Shown here: positions 34,961 through 43,402 of the stretch, one piece after another
Layout of the letters: each line of letters begins with the position of its first letter
Position numbering within the stretch: position 1 is the stretch's first letter
Origin: Rubrivivax sp.
GTDB lineage: Bacteria; Pseudomonadota; Gammaproteobacteria; Burkholderiales; Burkholderiaceae_C
Assembly (NCBI GenBank): GCA_026785885.1
Contig: JAJAZC010000127.1
Location: 1-47,375, forward strand
Direction: 5' to 3'
DNA: 47,375 nt
Program-made: the position numbers and the translations under genes
Notes under the pieces: model-generated
Told to the model about the DNA's origin: nothing
The model's database searches: none
What the model saw: only the letters and a program-made list of their open reading frames with translations

Positions 34961-34999
34961 CTGATGAAGTCCCGGCTGTACGGGCCCAGGCTTCATCAG
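34961..34999. promoter_or_regulatory. Nested inverted repeat upstream of prkA
   Basis: CTGATGAAG (34961-34969) and CTTCATCAG (34991-34999) form a perfect 9-bp stem, with an inner CCCG/CGGG stem (34971-34974 with 34981-34984). CCTGGG just outside at 34950-34955 could pair with CCCAGG at 34985-34990 inside the loop, giving a pseudoknot or a competing fold. It lies 75-113 bases upstream of the prkA start. Confidence 0.45.
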
Positions 35000-35208
35000 A
35001 GCTTTCCGGCTGCCGACTCCGGGCGGAGGCAGCGGCGATGTGAACCCAGCATCTTTCATTCTGCGCCTGCAACAGCTGCCGAACTAGCGCCGCATTACCA
35101 CCCTGTTTGTTAATCGCCGTGGCCGCCGTGCATACGCCACGGACATCACGCTGGGCCTTGCAGCAATCCCGCCAACACGGTGAGCCAGCAGATGCAAATG
35201 CTCTTGCG

Positions 35209-35310
35209 GACTCGCCTGTGAACTCGCTATTGAACTCCCTCGTGAACGCCCTCGTGAACGCGCTTGCAGATCCACCTACGAACGCACCTACAGACGCTCT
35301 TGCAAGCAGC
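35209..35310. repeat. Degenerate 12-bp tandem repeat
   Basis: Roughly eight imperfect 12-base units follow one another, the clearest being CTCGTGAACGCC-CTCGTGAACGCG-CTTGCAGATCCA-CCTACGAACGCA-CCTACAGACGCT. A 12-base period keeps any reading frame open, which explains the ORF over it. Confidence 0.55.
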
Positions 35311-35478
35311 GTGCCTTAATCAACACCACAACGCAGCGACCGTGAATGCCGATGACGCCACCGTTGTCGATCCGCTTACCGCGGACCGGGTTTGCAAAGC
35401 AGGTTTGCAACACCGGTGTCGCCCGCCAATGGAGCCGGCCCGCGCGCGCTTGGTTCCGCCGGTGCGACACTGACCACG

Positions 35479-36657
35479 ATGAACCGTGACCTCCTGCTGT
35501 TGACCGTGTGTCAGGCGCTGTTCCTCACCAACAACGTGAGCTTCATCGCCATCAACGGTCTGGTCGGGTTGTCCCTGGCGCCTGCGGGCTGGCTGGCCAC
35601 CTTGCCGATAACCGGCTACGTTATCGGCTCGGCTTTGTCGGCCATGCCGGTCTCGCGGCTGCAGGCGCGCCTGGGCCGCAAGCGCTGCTTTCAGATCGGG
35701 CTCGTGGTCGCGGCCGTGACGGCGGCCATGGGCGCCGTCGCCGTCAGCATCGGCAGCTTCTGGTTGCTGGTCGCCACCACGATAGTTGCCGGCTTCTACG
35801 CGGCCAACGGCCAGCTGTACCGCTTTGCAGGCCCCGAGCTGGTGGCGCCAGCCTTTCGTGAGCGCGCGGTGTCATGGGTCATGGCCGGGGGTGTGGCCGG
35901 TGCTTTCCTGGGCCCCAACCTGGCCAGCACCACGCGCACTTGGCTACAAGCGCCGTTTGCCGGGGCCTACCTGGCGTTGGTGGGCGTGGCTTTGATCGCG
36001 CTGGCGGTGGTGTCGCTGATCCGCTTCCCGGCCCATGTGCCGCCATTGCCGGGCGCGCCGGCAGGGCGCCCGTTGGCGGTGCTGGCCCGGCAGCCGGCCT
36101 TCGTCGTAGCCATCATCGCGGCCGCCCTGGGCTACGGTGTGATGAACCTGCTGATGGCCGCCACACCCATTGCGATGGCGATGTGCAAACACCCTTTCGA
36201 CAGCGCCGCTCTGGTGTTGGAGTGGCATGTGCTGGGCATGTTCGTGCCGGCGTTTTTTACCGGCAACCTGATCAAGCGCTTCGGCGCCGTGCCGGTGATG
36301 GCGGTGGGTGCTGCGCTGAACCTGGTGTGCGTTGCGGTGGCGCTCAGCGGTGTCGATCTGATGCAGTTCCTGATAGCGCTGCTGATGTTGGGCGTCGGCT
36401 GGAACTTCCTCTACACCGGCGGCACGTCGCTGCTGATGCAGAGCTACCGGCCCGAAGAAAAGAACCGGGCGCAGGGTGCCATGAACGCTTGCGTGTTCTG
36501 GACCATGGCGCTCAGCTCCTTCGCATCGGGCGCGCTGATCACCACACGCGGTTGGACCTGGCTCAACCTGGGCTCACTGCTGCCATTGCTGCTGATCTGT
36601 GCGGCCTTGCTGTGGCTGGCGCTGCAACAGCGGCGGGTGGTCGCGGCAACCGACTGA
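35479..36657 (+). CDS. Major facilitator superfamily transporter
   Basis: A 392-residue inner-membrane protein with about twelve hydrophobic segments. The MFS loop 2-3 signature appears as SRLQARLGRKRCFQIG, and the short C-terminal tail is basic. The closest recognisable group is the YceL/AraJ-like drug- or sugar-efflux permeases, but substrate cannot be told. A hydrophilic central loop (PAHVPPLPGAPAGRPLAV) separates the halves. ATG 35479 starts the first membrane segment directly (MNRDLLLLTVCQALFL); a weak upstream frame from 35392 is rejected. The gene stands alone between the prkA cluster and parB. Confidence 0.87.
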   Translation: MNRDLLLLTVCQALFLTNNVSFIAINGLVGLSLAPAGWLATLPITGYVIGSALSAMPVSRLQARLGRKRCFQIGLVVAAVTAAMGAVAVSIGSFWLLVATTIVAGFYAANGQLYRFAGPELVAPAFRERAVSWVMAGGVAGAFLGPNLASTTRTWLQAPFAGAYLALVGVALIALAVVSLIRFPAHVPPLPGAPAGRPLAVLARQPAFVVAIIAAALGYGVMNLLMAATPIAMAMCKHPFDSAALVLEWHVLGMFVPAFFTGNLIKRFGAVPVMAVGAALNLVCVAVALSGVDLMQFLIALLMLGVGWNFLYTGGTSLLMQSYRPEEKNRAQGAMNACVFWTMALSSFASGALITTRGWTWLNLGSLLPLLLICAALLWLALQQRRVVAATD

Positions 36658-36712
36658 TCTGGCCGACCGGTGCGCTGGTCGATGGCCTTGGCGGCGATCG
36701 GGCCCAGCCAGC

Positions 36713-37645
36713 TCAACGGTCCTTGACGCCCAGCCTTTCCAGCAGCCCGTCGAGTTCATCCAGCGAGCCGAAGGCGATGGCGATCTCGCCTTCATCACCG
36801 CGGCGCGACCGTCGCTTGACTCGGATCTGCACGGCAGCAGTCAGCACATCGGACAGGCGCTCTTCCAAGCGCGCCAGGTCGCTGTCGCCGCCCCCGCTGC
36901 GGCCGCTCTTGCGGGTGCTCTGGGTGCTCTGGGTGCCGGCCGGGCGGCCTGCCGCGTCGGCCGTGGCGCGGCTGCTGCGCGCCACCAGCCGCTCCGCATC
37001 GCGCACGCTCAAGCCACGCGCCACGATCTCTTGCGCAGCCATCACCTGCTCGGCTGCCGTCAACGAAAGCAGCGCCCGCGCGTGGCCCATATCGATGTCG
37101 CTGGCGAGCAGCATCTGCTGCACCGGCGCAGCCAGGTTGAGCAGGCGCAGCAGGTTGGATGCCGCACTGCGCGAGCGTCCGACAGCCTGCGCGGCCTGTT
37201 CATGCGTGAGGTTGAATTCCTGCACCAGCCGCTGCAGGCCTTGCGCTTCTTCGAGCGGGTTGAGGTCCTCGCGCTGAATGTTCTCGATCAGCGCCATCAC
37301 GGCGGCGGCTTCGTCGGCCACCACCTTGACCAACACCGGCACGCTGTCCAGTCCGGCCAGCTTGGCGGCGCGGAAACGGCGCTCGCCGGCGATGATCTCG
37401 TAGGCGCCGCCATCCACCGGCCGCACCAGGATCGGCTGCATCACGCCCTGGTTCTTGATGCTCTCGGCCAGCTCGTACAGCGAGCCTTCGTCCATGCGCG
37501 TGCGCGGCTGGTATTTGCCCGGGCGCAGCAACGCCAGCGGCAGGCTGGTGGGGGGCCCTTCGGGTGCTGCGGGTGCATCGCTGACCTTGGGGCCGAGCAA
37601 GGCTTCGAGGCCGAGGCCCAAGCCCTTGGGTTTTTTTGTCGCCAT
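36713..37645 (-). CDS. parB: Chromosome-partitioning protein ParB
   Basis: A 310-residue CTP-dependent clamp that loads at parS and spreads along DNA, organising the origin region. The basic N-terminus (MATKKPKGLGLGLEALLG) is the ParA-contact region. The CTPase motifs GEYEIIAGERRFRAA (here GAYEIIAGERRFRAAKLAG) and ENIQREDLNPLEEAQ follow, then the helix-turn-helix (HEQAAQAVGRSRSAASNLLRLL) and a C-terminal dimerisation domain. It is about 3 kb from parA, separated by genes on both strands, instead of directly behind it. Likely parS targets are at 42823-42838 and 43745-43760. Confidence 0.96.
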   Translation of the reverse strand: MATKKPKGLGLGLEALLGPKVSDAPAAPEGPPTSLPLALLRPGKYQPRTRMDEGSLYELAESIKNQGVMQPILVRPVDGGAYEIIAGERRFRAAKLAGLDSVPVLVKVVADEAAAVMALIENIQREDLNPLEEAQGLQRLVQEFNLTHEQAAQAVGRSRSAASNLLRLLNLAAPVQQMLLASDIDMGHARALLSLTAAEQVMAAQEIVARGLSVRDAERLVARSSRATADAAGRPAGTQSTQSTRKSGRSGGGDSDLARLEERLSDVLTAAVQIRVKRRSRRGDEGEIAIAFGSLDELDGLLERLGVKDR

Positions 37646-37694
37646 CGGCAGATTGTCACCGAGGGCTTTGGCCCGGCGCCGTGCTCAAGCGCTG

Positions 37695-38219
37695 CTACGC
37701 ATCGCCCTGAAGCAGCTCGCGCCGCCGGGCTGCGGGGTGGAGCACGTCGCGCTCCAGGTAGCGGCGAAACTTCTGCACCCGCGGATCGTTGCGCTCGGGC
37801 ATCTGCGCCAGGACATGAACCACCGCGTCAACCCGCAGCTGCAGCGCGCCGTCGGCACGCCGGCGCCAGTGCCCGGCATGGCGTGCGGCCAGCACGTCGT
37901 CGCGCTCAAGGCGGCCCAACACGCGCAGCAGCCCGCTGCCCCCGAGCCAGACATGGCGGCCGTCGTCGTCAATCTTCAAAGTGACACCGGCAAAGCTGTG
38001 GTGCACACCGGCTTCGCGCGCCCAGAAACGCTCGCGCAAGGCGGCGTGGGCATCGCCCAGGCAGGCGCGCAGCTGCCAGACCGCTGCCAGCAGCAGCAGC
38101 GCCAGCGCGACACCGGCCAGTAGCGCGACCAGCGTGCGCCAGCCGAGCAGGTCACTCCAGCCCAGCAGCGTGGCGATCAAGACCGCTACCAGTACGGCGC
38201 GTACGTGGCGGCTGTTCAC
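37695..38219 (-). CDS. Small membrane protein of unknown function
   Basis: A 174-residue protein with two close hydrophobic segments (about residues 5-22 and 25-46: [19 protein letters not shown] and [18 protein letters not shown]) followed by a charged cytosolic or periplasmic domain. That domain holds [41 protein letters not shown] and [15 protein letters not shown] as recognisable landmarks. No family is recognised. The start is GTG 38219, four bases after the hydrolase stop; the longer upstream frame is the shadow of the hydrolase. It is likely co-transcribed with the hydrolase and parB. Confidence 0.68.
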   Translation of the reverse strand: MNSRHVRAVLVAVLIATLLGWSDLLGWRTLVALLAGVALALLLLAAVWQLRACLGDAHAALRERFWAREAGVHHSFAGVTLKIDDDGRHVWLGGSGLLRVLGRLERDDVLAARHAGHWRRRADGALQLRVDAVVHVLAQMPERNDPRVQKFRRYLERDVLHPAARRRELLQGDA

Positions 38220-38223
38220 GGGG

Positions 38224-38793
38224 TCAGGGCAGGCCGATCGGGCCGGCACCGGCCGACGCGAGCAAAGCCCGAAGAAGCTGCAGCCCGCCCGGCCAATCGC
38301 CCAGGCCGCTGTCGGCATTGATGTGCCCGGCGCGGCCCAGGTCGTGCACGGCCGCGCCCCAGTCCGCTGCCATTTCCGACGCGCGCGGCTGGGCGCAGAA
38401 GGGGTCGTCGTGGCTGACCACGACGGTGGCCGGGAAAGGCAAGCGGCCGCGCGGAACGGGCCGCCAGTTGGCCAGCTGCGGCGGCATGTCGCTACGGGCG
38501 GTGTCCGGTGGCGCGACCAGCAACGCGCCGCTGACACGGGCTGTGTGCTGCGAGTGGCAGGCCCAGGCTGCAACCAGCTGGCAGCCCAGGCTGTGCGCAG
38601 CCAGCAGCGCGGGGCGCTCGTCGACGAGCACGGCGTCGTCCAGCTGCGCCATCCAGTCGCCGCGGCGCGGCCACAACCAATCGGCCTGCTCGACCCGGGT
38701 AAAGCCGTGCAGCGCCTGCCAGCGGCTTTGCCAATGGGCGCTGCCGGAGTCCTGCCAGCCCGGCAGCAGCAGCACGCGGTGGTTCGTCAGCAT
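38224..38793 (-). CDS. RBBP9/YdeN-family serine hydrolase
   Basis: A 189-residue small alpha/beta hydrolase. The nucleophile is Ser68 in [15 protein letters not shown] (an H-S-L-G-C elbow, as in RBBP9), the acid is probably in VVSHDDPFC, and the histidine in [18 protein letters not shown], the last being a family hallmark. The N-terminal [18 protein letters not shown] is equally characteristic. Natural substrates of this family are not known. The start ATG 38793 lies 46 bases from the divergent argC start. It sits between parA and parB in many Burkholderiales. Confidence 0.9.
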   Translation of the reverse strand: MLTNHRVLLLPGWQDSGSAHWQSRWQALHGFTRVEQADWLWPRRGDWMAQLDDAVLVDERPALLAAHSLGCQLVAAWACHSQHTARVSGALLVAPPDTARSDMPPQLANWRPVPRGRLPFPATVVVSHDDPFCAQPRASEMAADWGAAVHDLGRAGHINADSGLGDWPGGLQLLRALLASAGAGPIGLP

Positions 38794-38839
38794 TGCCTTT
38801 ATCCTTCGCGCCCAACAGCAGATTGTGTGCGAGGCCCCT

Positions 38840-39790
38840 ATGGCATTCACGGTGTTCGTTGACGGCCAGGAGGGCACCACGGGGCTGCGCATCCATGAGT
38901 ACCTGGCCGCGCGCGGCGATGTGCAGGTGCTGCGCATAGATCCCGAGCGCCGCAAGGACGCTGCCGAGCGGGCGCGCTTGCTCAATGCCGCGGATGTCGC
39001 CTTTCTTTGCCTGCCCGACGCTGCAGCGCAAGAGGCAGCGGCGCTGGTGACCAACCCGCGTACCTGCCTGATCGACGCCAGCACGGCCCACCGCACGGCC
39101 GCGGGCTGGGTCTTCGGGCTGCCGGAGTTGGCGCCCGGACAGCGGCAAGCGCTGCGGGCCAGCAAACGCATTGCCAACCCTGGTTGCCACGCCAGCGCCT
39201 TCATCCTGCTGCTGCGTCCGCTGGTCGACGCCGGGCTGGTGCCGGCCGACGCGGCGTTGAGCGCCACCTCGATCACCGGCTACTCGGGCGGCGGCAAGAA
39301 AATGATCGAGGAGTACCGCGCCGCGGTGGCAGGGTCGGATGCCGCACGACGGCTCGCCGCGCCGCGCCCCTACGCGCTGACACTTACCCACAAGCACCTG
39401 CCGGAAATGATGGCGCACGGTGGTCTGCACCACGCGCCGATCTTCATGCCGATGGTGGGCAACTTCTACCAGGGCCTGGCTGTCACGGCGCCGCTGCAGC
39501 TGGAGCTGCTGGGCACCACCGCAGAGGCGCTGCATGCCGCGTTGAGCCGCCGCTACGACGGTGAGCGGTTCGTCAACGTCCGACCCTTACGCGATGCGGC
39601 GACCTTGCAGGACGGCTTCTTTGACGTGCAGGGCTGCAACGGCAGCAACCGCGTCGACCTCTTTGTCTTTGCCAACGACCGGCAGGCTGTGCTGATTGCC
39701 CGGCTAGACAACCTGGGCAAGGGTGCCAGTGGGGCCGCTGTGCAGTCCATGAACGTGCACCTGGGCGTCGACGAAAGCCTGGGTCTTTGA
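38840..39790 (+). CDS. argC: N-acetyl-gamma-glutamyl-phosphate reductase, type 2
   Basis: A 316-residue enzyme of arginine biosynthesis that reduces N-acetylglutamyl phosphate to the semialdehyde with NADPH. It is the short, type 2 form. Marks are the N-terminal [18 protein letters not shown] nucleotide loop, the catalytic Cys116 in NPGCHASAF, and the downstream [16 protein letters not shown] and [14 protein letters not shown] segments. ATG 38840 has GAGG at a good distance. It is transcribed against its neighbours, in the middle of the partition region, with no other arg genes near. Confidence 0.95.
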   Translation: MAFTVFVDGQEGTTGLRIHEYLAARGDVQVLRIDPERRKDAAERARLLNAADVAFLCLPDAAAQEAAALVTNPRTCLIDASTAHRTAAGWVFGLPELAPGQRQALRASKRIANPGCHASAFILLLRPLVDAGLVPADAALSATSITGYSGGGKKMIEEYRAAVAGSDAARRLAAPRPYALTLTHKHLPEMMAHGGLHHAPIFMPMVGNFYQGLAVTAPLQLELLGTTAEALHAALSRRYDGERFVNVRPLRDAATLQDGFFDVQGCNGSNRVDLFVFANDRQAVLIARLDNLGKGASGAAVQSMNVHLGVDESLGL

Positions 39791-39840
39791 GGCGCTGAGT
39801 CCGGCGTCAGGGCCGGCTGGCGCGGCGCCGCTGACGTTGG

Positions 39841-40629
39841 TTAAGCGCCGACGTTTTGGCTAGGAATCGTTTGGCGATAGTGATAGAGATAGCCGTCCCC
39901 AAAGCCCAGCCGGCGGTACACCTGAAGTGCAGCATTTTTGTTGGCGTCGACTTGCAGGTAGGCCGTTTTGGCGCCTTTCGTCGATGATATGGAGAGCATG
40001 CGCTCACATAGCAGTGTTGCCCACCCTTGTTGGCGCTCATCGGCATGCGTCATCACGTCATATAGGCCGACCAGGTCTTCCTCCCGCGCGAACTGCCCGC
40101 AACATACGACGCGGCCGTCGGCATCGCGCCGAATGACAAACCCTAGGTGGCGAATGGGTGCTTGTTGCAGTCGTTGCGCGTGGGCCTGCCGGTGCGCTGG
40201 TGGGGAGTCGCGCAACGCACCAATGGCCTCGGCAAAGGCCGCAGGAGCCAGCGGCTGCCACTGGTAGCCGGCCGGCAGTGGCTGGACTGTCGACGCAGAC
40301 AGCAGGGAGCTGACCAACACGTGGGTTCGGTCGACCTGCTGGAATTCCAGCTGCGCCAGCGTGGCATCCAGCTCTGAAGGTTGGGTGAAGGGCGTGATGC
40401 GGAAGATCAAAGGCAGTTCGGCCTGGCGGTAAAACGCCGCCGCGAGTTCGAGCCGGGCCGCCAGCGTCAAGCGCCCCGGGCCCAGCGCATGGATGCAACG
40501 CGCCCGTCGTGCCGTGCCCGGCTGCAGGCGCAGCAGCCAGCCGTCCAGCCAGCGCTGCTGCGGGGGCGCGCTGGCGTTGAGGCACGCGTCCTCGATACGC
40601 GCCAGCAGCGCGTCTGGCCAATCAGCCAA
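39841..40629 (-). CDS. GNAT-family N-acetyltransferase
   Basis: A protein of about 262 residues with the GNAT fold in its C-terminal half: the acetyl-CoA loop region CGQFAREEDLVGLYDVMTHADERQQGWATLL (landmark, with the Q/R-x-x-G turn reading RQQGW) and the strand-helix NKNAALQVYRRLGF. The N-terminal half (IEDACLNASAPPQQRWLDGWLLRL) is a second, degenerate GNAT-like unit found in a known subgroup with this opening. The acceptor is unknown. No ATG is available; TTG 40629 overlaps the parA stop by eight bases and begins the conserved region. TTG 40662 is the alternative. It appears to replace the gene normally following parA. Confidence 0.85.
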   Translation of the reverse strand: MADWPDALLARIEDACLNASAPPQQRWLDGWLLRLQPGTARRARCIHALGPGRLTLAARLELAAAFYRQAELPLIFRITPFTQPSELDATLAQLEFQQVDRTHVLVSSLLSASTVQPLPAGYQWQPLAPAAFAEAIGALRDSPPAHRQAHAQRLQQAPIRHLGFVIRRDADGRVVCCGQFAREEDLVGLYDVMTHADERQQGWATLLCERMLSISSTKGAKTAYLQVDANKNAALQVYRRLGFGDGYLYHYRQTIPSQNVGA

Positions 40630-41383
40630 GGCGCGCCGCCAGTTCCCTTGCAAACTCGACAAAAGCCTGGGCGCCCTTGGACGCCGGGTCGAAACTCACG
40701 CCCGGCTGGCCGTAGCTGGGCGCCTCAGCCAGGCGCACATTGCGCGGGATTACGGTGTTGAACACCTTGTCGCCAAAGTGCTTCTTCAACTGGTCGCTGA
40801 CCTGCTGCTGCAAGGTGATTCGGGGGTCGAACATGACGCGCAACAAACCGATGATTTCCAGGTCCGCGTTCAGGTTGGCATGCACCTGTTTGATGGTGTT
40901 GACCAGGTCAGACAAGCCTTCGAGCGCGAAGTACTCGCACTGCATAGGCACGATCACGCCATGCGCGGCACACAAGCCATTGAGCGTCAGCATGCTGAGC
41001 GACGGCGGGCAATCGATCAGCACGAAGTCGAAGTCCGCCTCGACCGTCTTCAGCGCAGCTCTGAGGCGTTTTTCGCGGCGCTCCAGCGTGACCAACTCGA
41101 CCTCGGCGCCGGCCAATTCGCGGTTGGCACCCAGCACCTGATAACGGCCGGCGGGGCTCATGCGCAAGGCTTCGCCCACGCTGCTGGATTCCAGCAACAC
41201 GTCGTAGACGCTCGGGTCCAGCGCCCGCTTGTCGATGCCCGAGCCCATCGTGGCGTTGCCCTGCGGATCAAGGTCAACCAGCAGTACGCGGCGCCCCACC
41301 AAGGCCAGGCCAGCAGCCAGGTTGACTGCGGTGGTCGTTTTGCCGACGCCGCCTTTTTGGTTCGCGATGCAGAAGATGCGCAT
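40622..41383 (-). CDS. parA: Chromosome-partitioning ATPase ParA (Soj)
   Basis: A 253-residue Walker-type ATPase that binds DNA nonspecifically and segregates the ParB-parS complex. The deviant Walker A motif KGGVGKTT begins at residue 10, followed by LLVDLDPQGNATMGSG and FVLIDCPPSLSMLTLNGL. ATG 41383 starts the protein as MRIFCIANQKGGVGKTT, which is standard. It is downstream of mnmG, rsmG and a LysE exporter, as in other Burkholderiales, and is followed by the GNAT gene with an eight-base overlap. Confidence 0.97.
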   Translation of the reverse strand: MRIFCIANQKGGVGKTTTAVNLAAGLALVGRRVLLVDLDPQGNATMGSGIDKRALDPSVYDVLLESSSVGEALRMSPAGRYQVLGANRELAGAEVELVTLERREKRLRAALKTVEADFDFVLIDCPPSLSMLTLNGLCAAHGVIVPMQCEYFALEGLSDLVNTIKQVHANLNADLEIIGLLRVMFDPRITLQQQVSDQLKKHFGDKVFNTVIPRNVRLAEAPSYGQPGVSFDPASKGAQAFVEFARELAARLG

Positions 41384-41433
41384 GGAGCAGGCTGGAGCGA
41401 GCCGGGTGATTGAAAGGTTGCGTACGAATACAG

Positions 41434-41456
41434 AAGCGCATGCGCTCAATGCGCTT
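41434..41456. repeat. Short inverted repeat between lysE and parA
   Basis: AAGCGCA (41434-41440) and TGCGCTT (41450-41456) form a 7-bp stem with a nine-base loop; the same stretch contains the 12-bp palindrome AGCGCATGCGCT (41435-41446). It lies about 51 bases upstream of the parA start and could be an operator or a weak hairpin. Confidence 0.35.
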
Positions 41457-41497
41457 GGGCGATGCTCCTGGCTCGAGCCATGGCGCGACCGTGCCCG

Positions 41498-42109
41498 CTA
41501 TTGGGACGACAAGCGCAAACCAAAGCCGATCAGAAACAGGCCAGCCAAGCGCTCCAGCCAGCGAACCAGTTGCTGGTGGGCCCGCACGCGCCCGCGCAAC
41601 GCACTGGCCATCGCACACAGCGCCAAGCCATAAGCAGCGGTCAAGAGGGCGATCGTCAACGCCATGGCAGCAAACGTGACCGAGCCGCGGTGCTGGGCAG
41701 GATCAATGAACAAAGGAAAGAAGGCCATGTAGAACACGATGGCCTTGGGGTTGAGCAACGTAATAAAAAACGCCTGGCGGGCGTAGTGGTGGGGCTCGAT
41801 GCGCACAGGCGCAGACTCGCCTGGCCGGGCAAAGATCAACTTCAGCCCCAACAAGACAAGGTAGCCGGCGCCGGCGTATTGAATGATTTGAAAAGCCACC
41901 GGATGCGCCGCAAACAATGCAGCCACCCCAGCAACGGCCAGCCACATCAACAATTGATCACCAAGGATGACACCGGCCGTAGCGGCGGCTCCTGTTCGGA
42001 GTCCGCTTTGGGCCGTTGAAGTCAAAAGCGCAAAGGTGCCAGGCCCCGGCAAAGCCAGGAAGACCAGGATGGCAGCGCAAAAGGCGCCGTAGTCGGCAAT
42101 GCCGAGCAT
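41498..42109 (-). CDS. LysE/RhtB-family amino-acid exporter
   Basis: A 203-residue inner-membrane exporter with six hydrophobic segments. The N-terminus FCAAILVFLALPGPGTFALLTSTAQSGLRTG and the second segment VILGDQLLMWLAVAGVAALF are the family signature (the LPGPGxxxLxxxxxxxGxRxG motif). Members export lysine, threonine, homoserine or related compounds. ATG 42109 is 28 bases from the lipocalin stop. The gene lies in the mnmG-rsmG-parA block, as in related genomes. Confidence 0.92.
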   Translation of the reverse strand: MLGIADYGAFCAAILVFLALPGPGTFALLTSTAQSGLRTGAAATAGVILGDQLLMWLAVAGVAALFAAHPVAFQIIQYAGAGYLVLLGLKLIFARPGESAPVRIEPHHYARQAFFITLLNPKAIVFYMAFFPLFIDPAQHRGSVTFAAMALTIALLTAAYGLALCAMASALRGRVRAHQQLVRWLERLAGLFLIGFGLRLSSQ

Positions 42110-42137
42110 GAATCAGCTCCGGTCGATCCAGCAGCGA

Positions 42138-42746
42138 TCAACGGGGCGCTGGCGGGTTGGCATTGTGCTGATGTGGCTGCCAGCGGCTGAGCTCGAAGCC
42201 CTGCCGAAGCAGCTGGAAGCGTATCGCAGTTTCGTCGGCGCTTTGCAGCGTTGGCGTACGTGACAGCACCCACAGGTACTCGCGCTTGGCTTCACTGACC
42301 ACGGCGTATCGGCCGTCATCGGCCAGCTGGATCACCCAGTAATCGCCCCAGATCGGCAGCCATCGCAGCGCCACGGGCAGAAAGCTGACCTCCAGCTTGG
42401 CGGGCTCCAGCCGTTGGCCCCGGATTTCGCTTTCCGCCGGCCGCGCCAGGCCAATCACCTCGTCGAACTGGCCATCAGCGCGCCTGCAGCGGTTGGTGAC
42501 CTGAACACGACCGCCATCCAGTGCCTGATAGCTCGCTGTGGTGTCGCTGACGCACTGGCGTTGAAAGCGGTTCGGGAACCATGCCACTTGATACCAGGTG
42601 CCCATGTAGGGCTGCACCTCCAGGCTTGCCAACGCCTGCAAAGGCTGTGGTGGCGCCGTTTGCCCGTTGACTCCAGCAACGCTACCCGCGCCCATGACGG
42701 TGGTCATCAGGACGCACCGCAAAACAACCGTCAAACGTCGACCCAT
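42138..42746 (-). CDS. Lipocalin (Blc-like), secreted
   Basis: A 202-residue protein with an N-terminal signal of about 30 residues and a lipocalin domain. The lipocalin structural motif is GTWYQVAWFPNRFQRQC, followed by the family segments DEVIGLARP and WGDYWVIQLADDGRYAVVSEAKREYLWVLSR (landmark). Bacterial Blc proteins bind fatty acids or lysophospholipids and help envelope maintenance. No lipobox cysteine is seen, so it may be periplasmic rather than lipid-anchored. ATG 42746 with GAGGG at five bases is preferred over GTG 42749. It is inserted between rsmG and lysE. Confidence 0.92.
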   Translation of the reverse strand: MGRRLTVVLRCVLMTTVMGAGSVAGVNGQTAPPQPLQALASLEVQPYMGTWYQVAWFPNRFQRQCVSDTTASYQALDGGRVQVTNRCRRADGQFDEVIGLARPAESEIRGQRLEPAKLEVSFLPVALRWLPIWGDYWVIQLADDGRYAVVSEAKREYLWVLSRTPTLQSADETAIRFQLLRQGFELSRWQPHQHNANPPAPR

Positions 42747-42758
42747 CACAACCCTCAG

Positions 42759-43391
42759 CTATTTAGCATTTGAGCGCAGCCATACAAGACAGCGCTTGGC
42801 ATTCAACCCAGGCACTTCCAAAGGTTCCACGTGAAACACCGCGACATCGTGCAATAGCCGCTCGATTTCGGCATGCGGAATCTTGGCCTTCATCGCCATC
42901 CAGACGCCGGTTGGCTTAAGAAGGTGCCGCGATAGCGACACGAATTCGGGTAGCGACGAAAATGCGCGCGACGCCACCACATCAAAAGGCCCGCCATGCC
43001 AGGACTCAACACGCGCGTGCACCGCCTCAAGATTCGTAAGCTGCAGGCTGGCTGCGGCCTGCCGCACAAAAGCCGCCTTCTTCCCGACCGCGTCGAGGCA
43101 AGTCACCTGCAGTCGCGGCAGCATGATCGCAAACACCAAGCCGGGAAGACCCCCACCGCTGCCGACGTCGAGCAAGCTGCCATTGCTGCACTTACGCTGC
43201 AGCGTTGAAATCGCGGCAAGACAATCAGACAAATGGGAAACAAGCATTAAGTCCGCATTGCGCAACGCGGTCAGGTTGTAGGTGGTATTCCAACGTTGCA
43301 AAAGTTCGACGAATTGCGCCAGCGCCTCCAGTTGGGCCGCCGTGCTGTCCAAGCCTGAAGCCGCAAGCAGGTCAGCGACCGCGCTGCGCAA
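42759..43391 (-). CDS. rsmG: 16S rRNA (guanine527-N7)-methyltransferase RsmG
   Basis: A 210-residue SAM-dependent methyltransferase that makes m7G527 in 16S rRNA, a site tied to streptomycin sensitivity. The motif I loop LLDVGSGGGLPGL lies at residues 73-85 and the preceding WNTTYNLTALR segment is diagnostic; VVASRAFSSLPEF supplies the RNA-side motif. No ATG fits; TTG 43391, 11 bases after the mnmG stop, gives the family's usual start. A parS-like site lies inside the coding sequence. Confidence 0.94.
   Translation of the reverse strand: MRSAVADLLAASGLDSTAAQLEALAQFVELLQRWNTTYNLTALRNADLMLVSHLSDCLAAISTLQRKCSNGSLLDVGSGGGLPGLVFAIMLPRLQVTCLDAVGKKAAFVRQAAASLQLTNLEAVHARVESWHGGPFDVVASRAFSSLPEFVSLSRHLLKPTGVWMAMKAKIPHAEIERLLHDVAVFHVEPLEVPGLNAKRCLVWLRSNAK
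42823..42838. promoter_or_regulatory. parS-like site inside rsmG
   Basis: GGTTCCACGTGAAACA differs from the parS consensus TGTTTCACGTGAAACA at two positions, one of them the commonly variable fourth-fifth position of the left arm. It is about 900 bp from the better match in mnmG and lies within 6 kb of parB. Confidence 0.7.
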
Positions 43392-43402
43392 CGCACTGGG
43401 CG

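Larger units (their letters stand above)
34887..35478. other. Long divergent intergenic region with repeats, no gene
   Basis: This 592-bp gap separates prkA from the MFS gene on the other strand. It contains the inverted repeat at 34961-34999 and degenerate 12-bp tandem units at about 35209-35310 built on CTCGTGAACGCC. A 70-codon open frame across the repeats starts at a TTG without a ribosome binding site and is not considered a gene. The lengthy gap probably carries the prkA promoter. Confidence 0.55.

Noticed and set aside
35107-35319. 70-codon ORF between prkA and the MFS gene
   Set aside because: Starts at TTG without a ribosome binding site and is kept open by the 12-bp period of the repeat.
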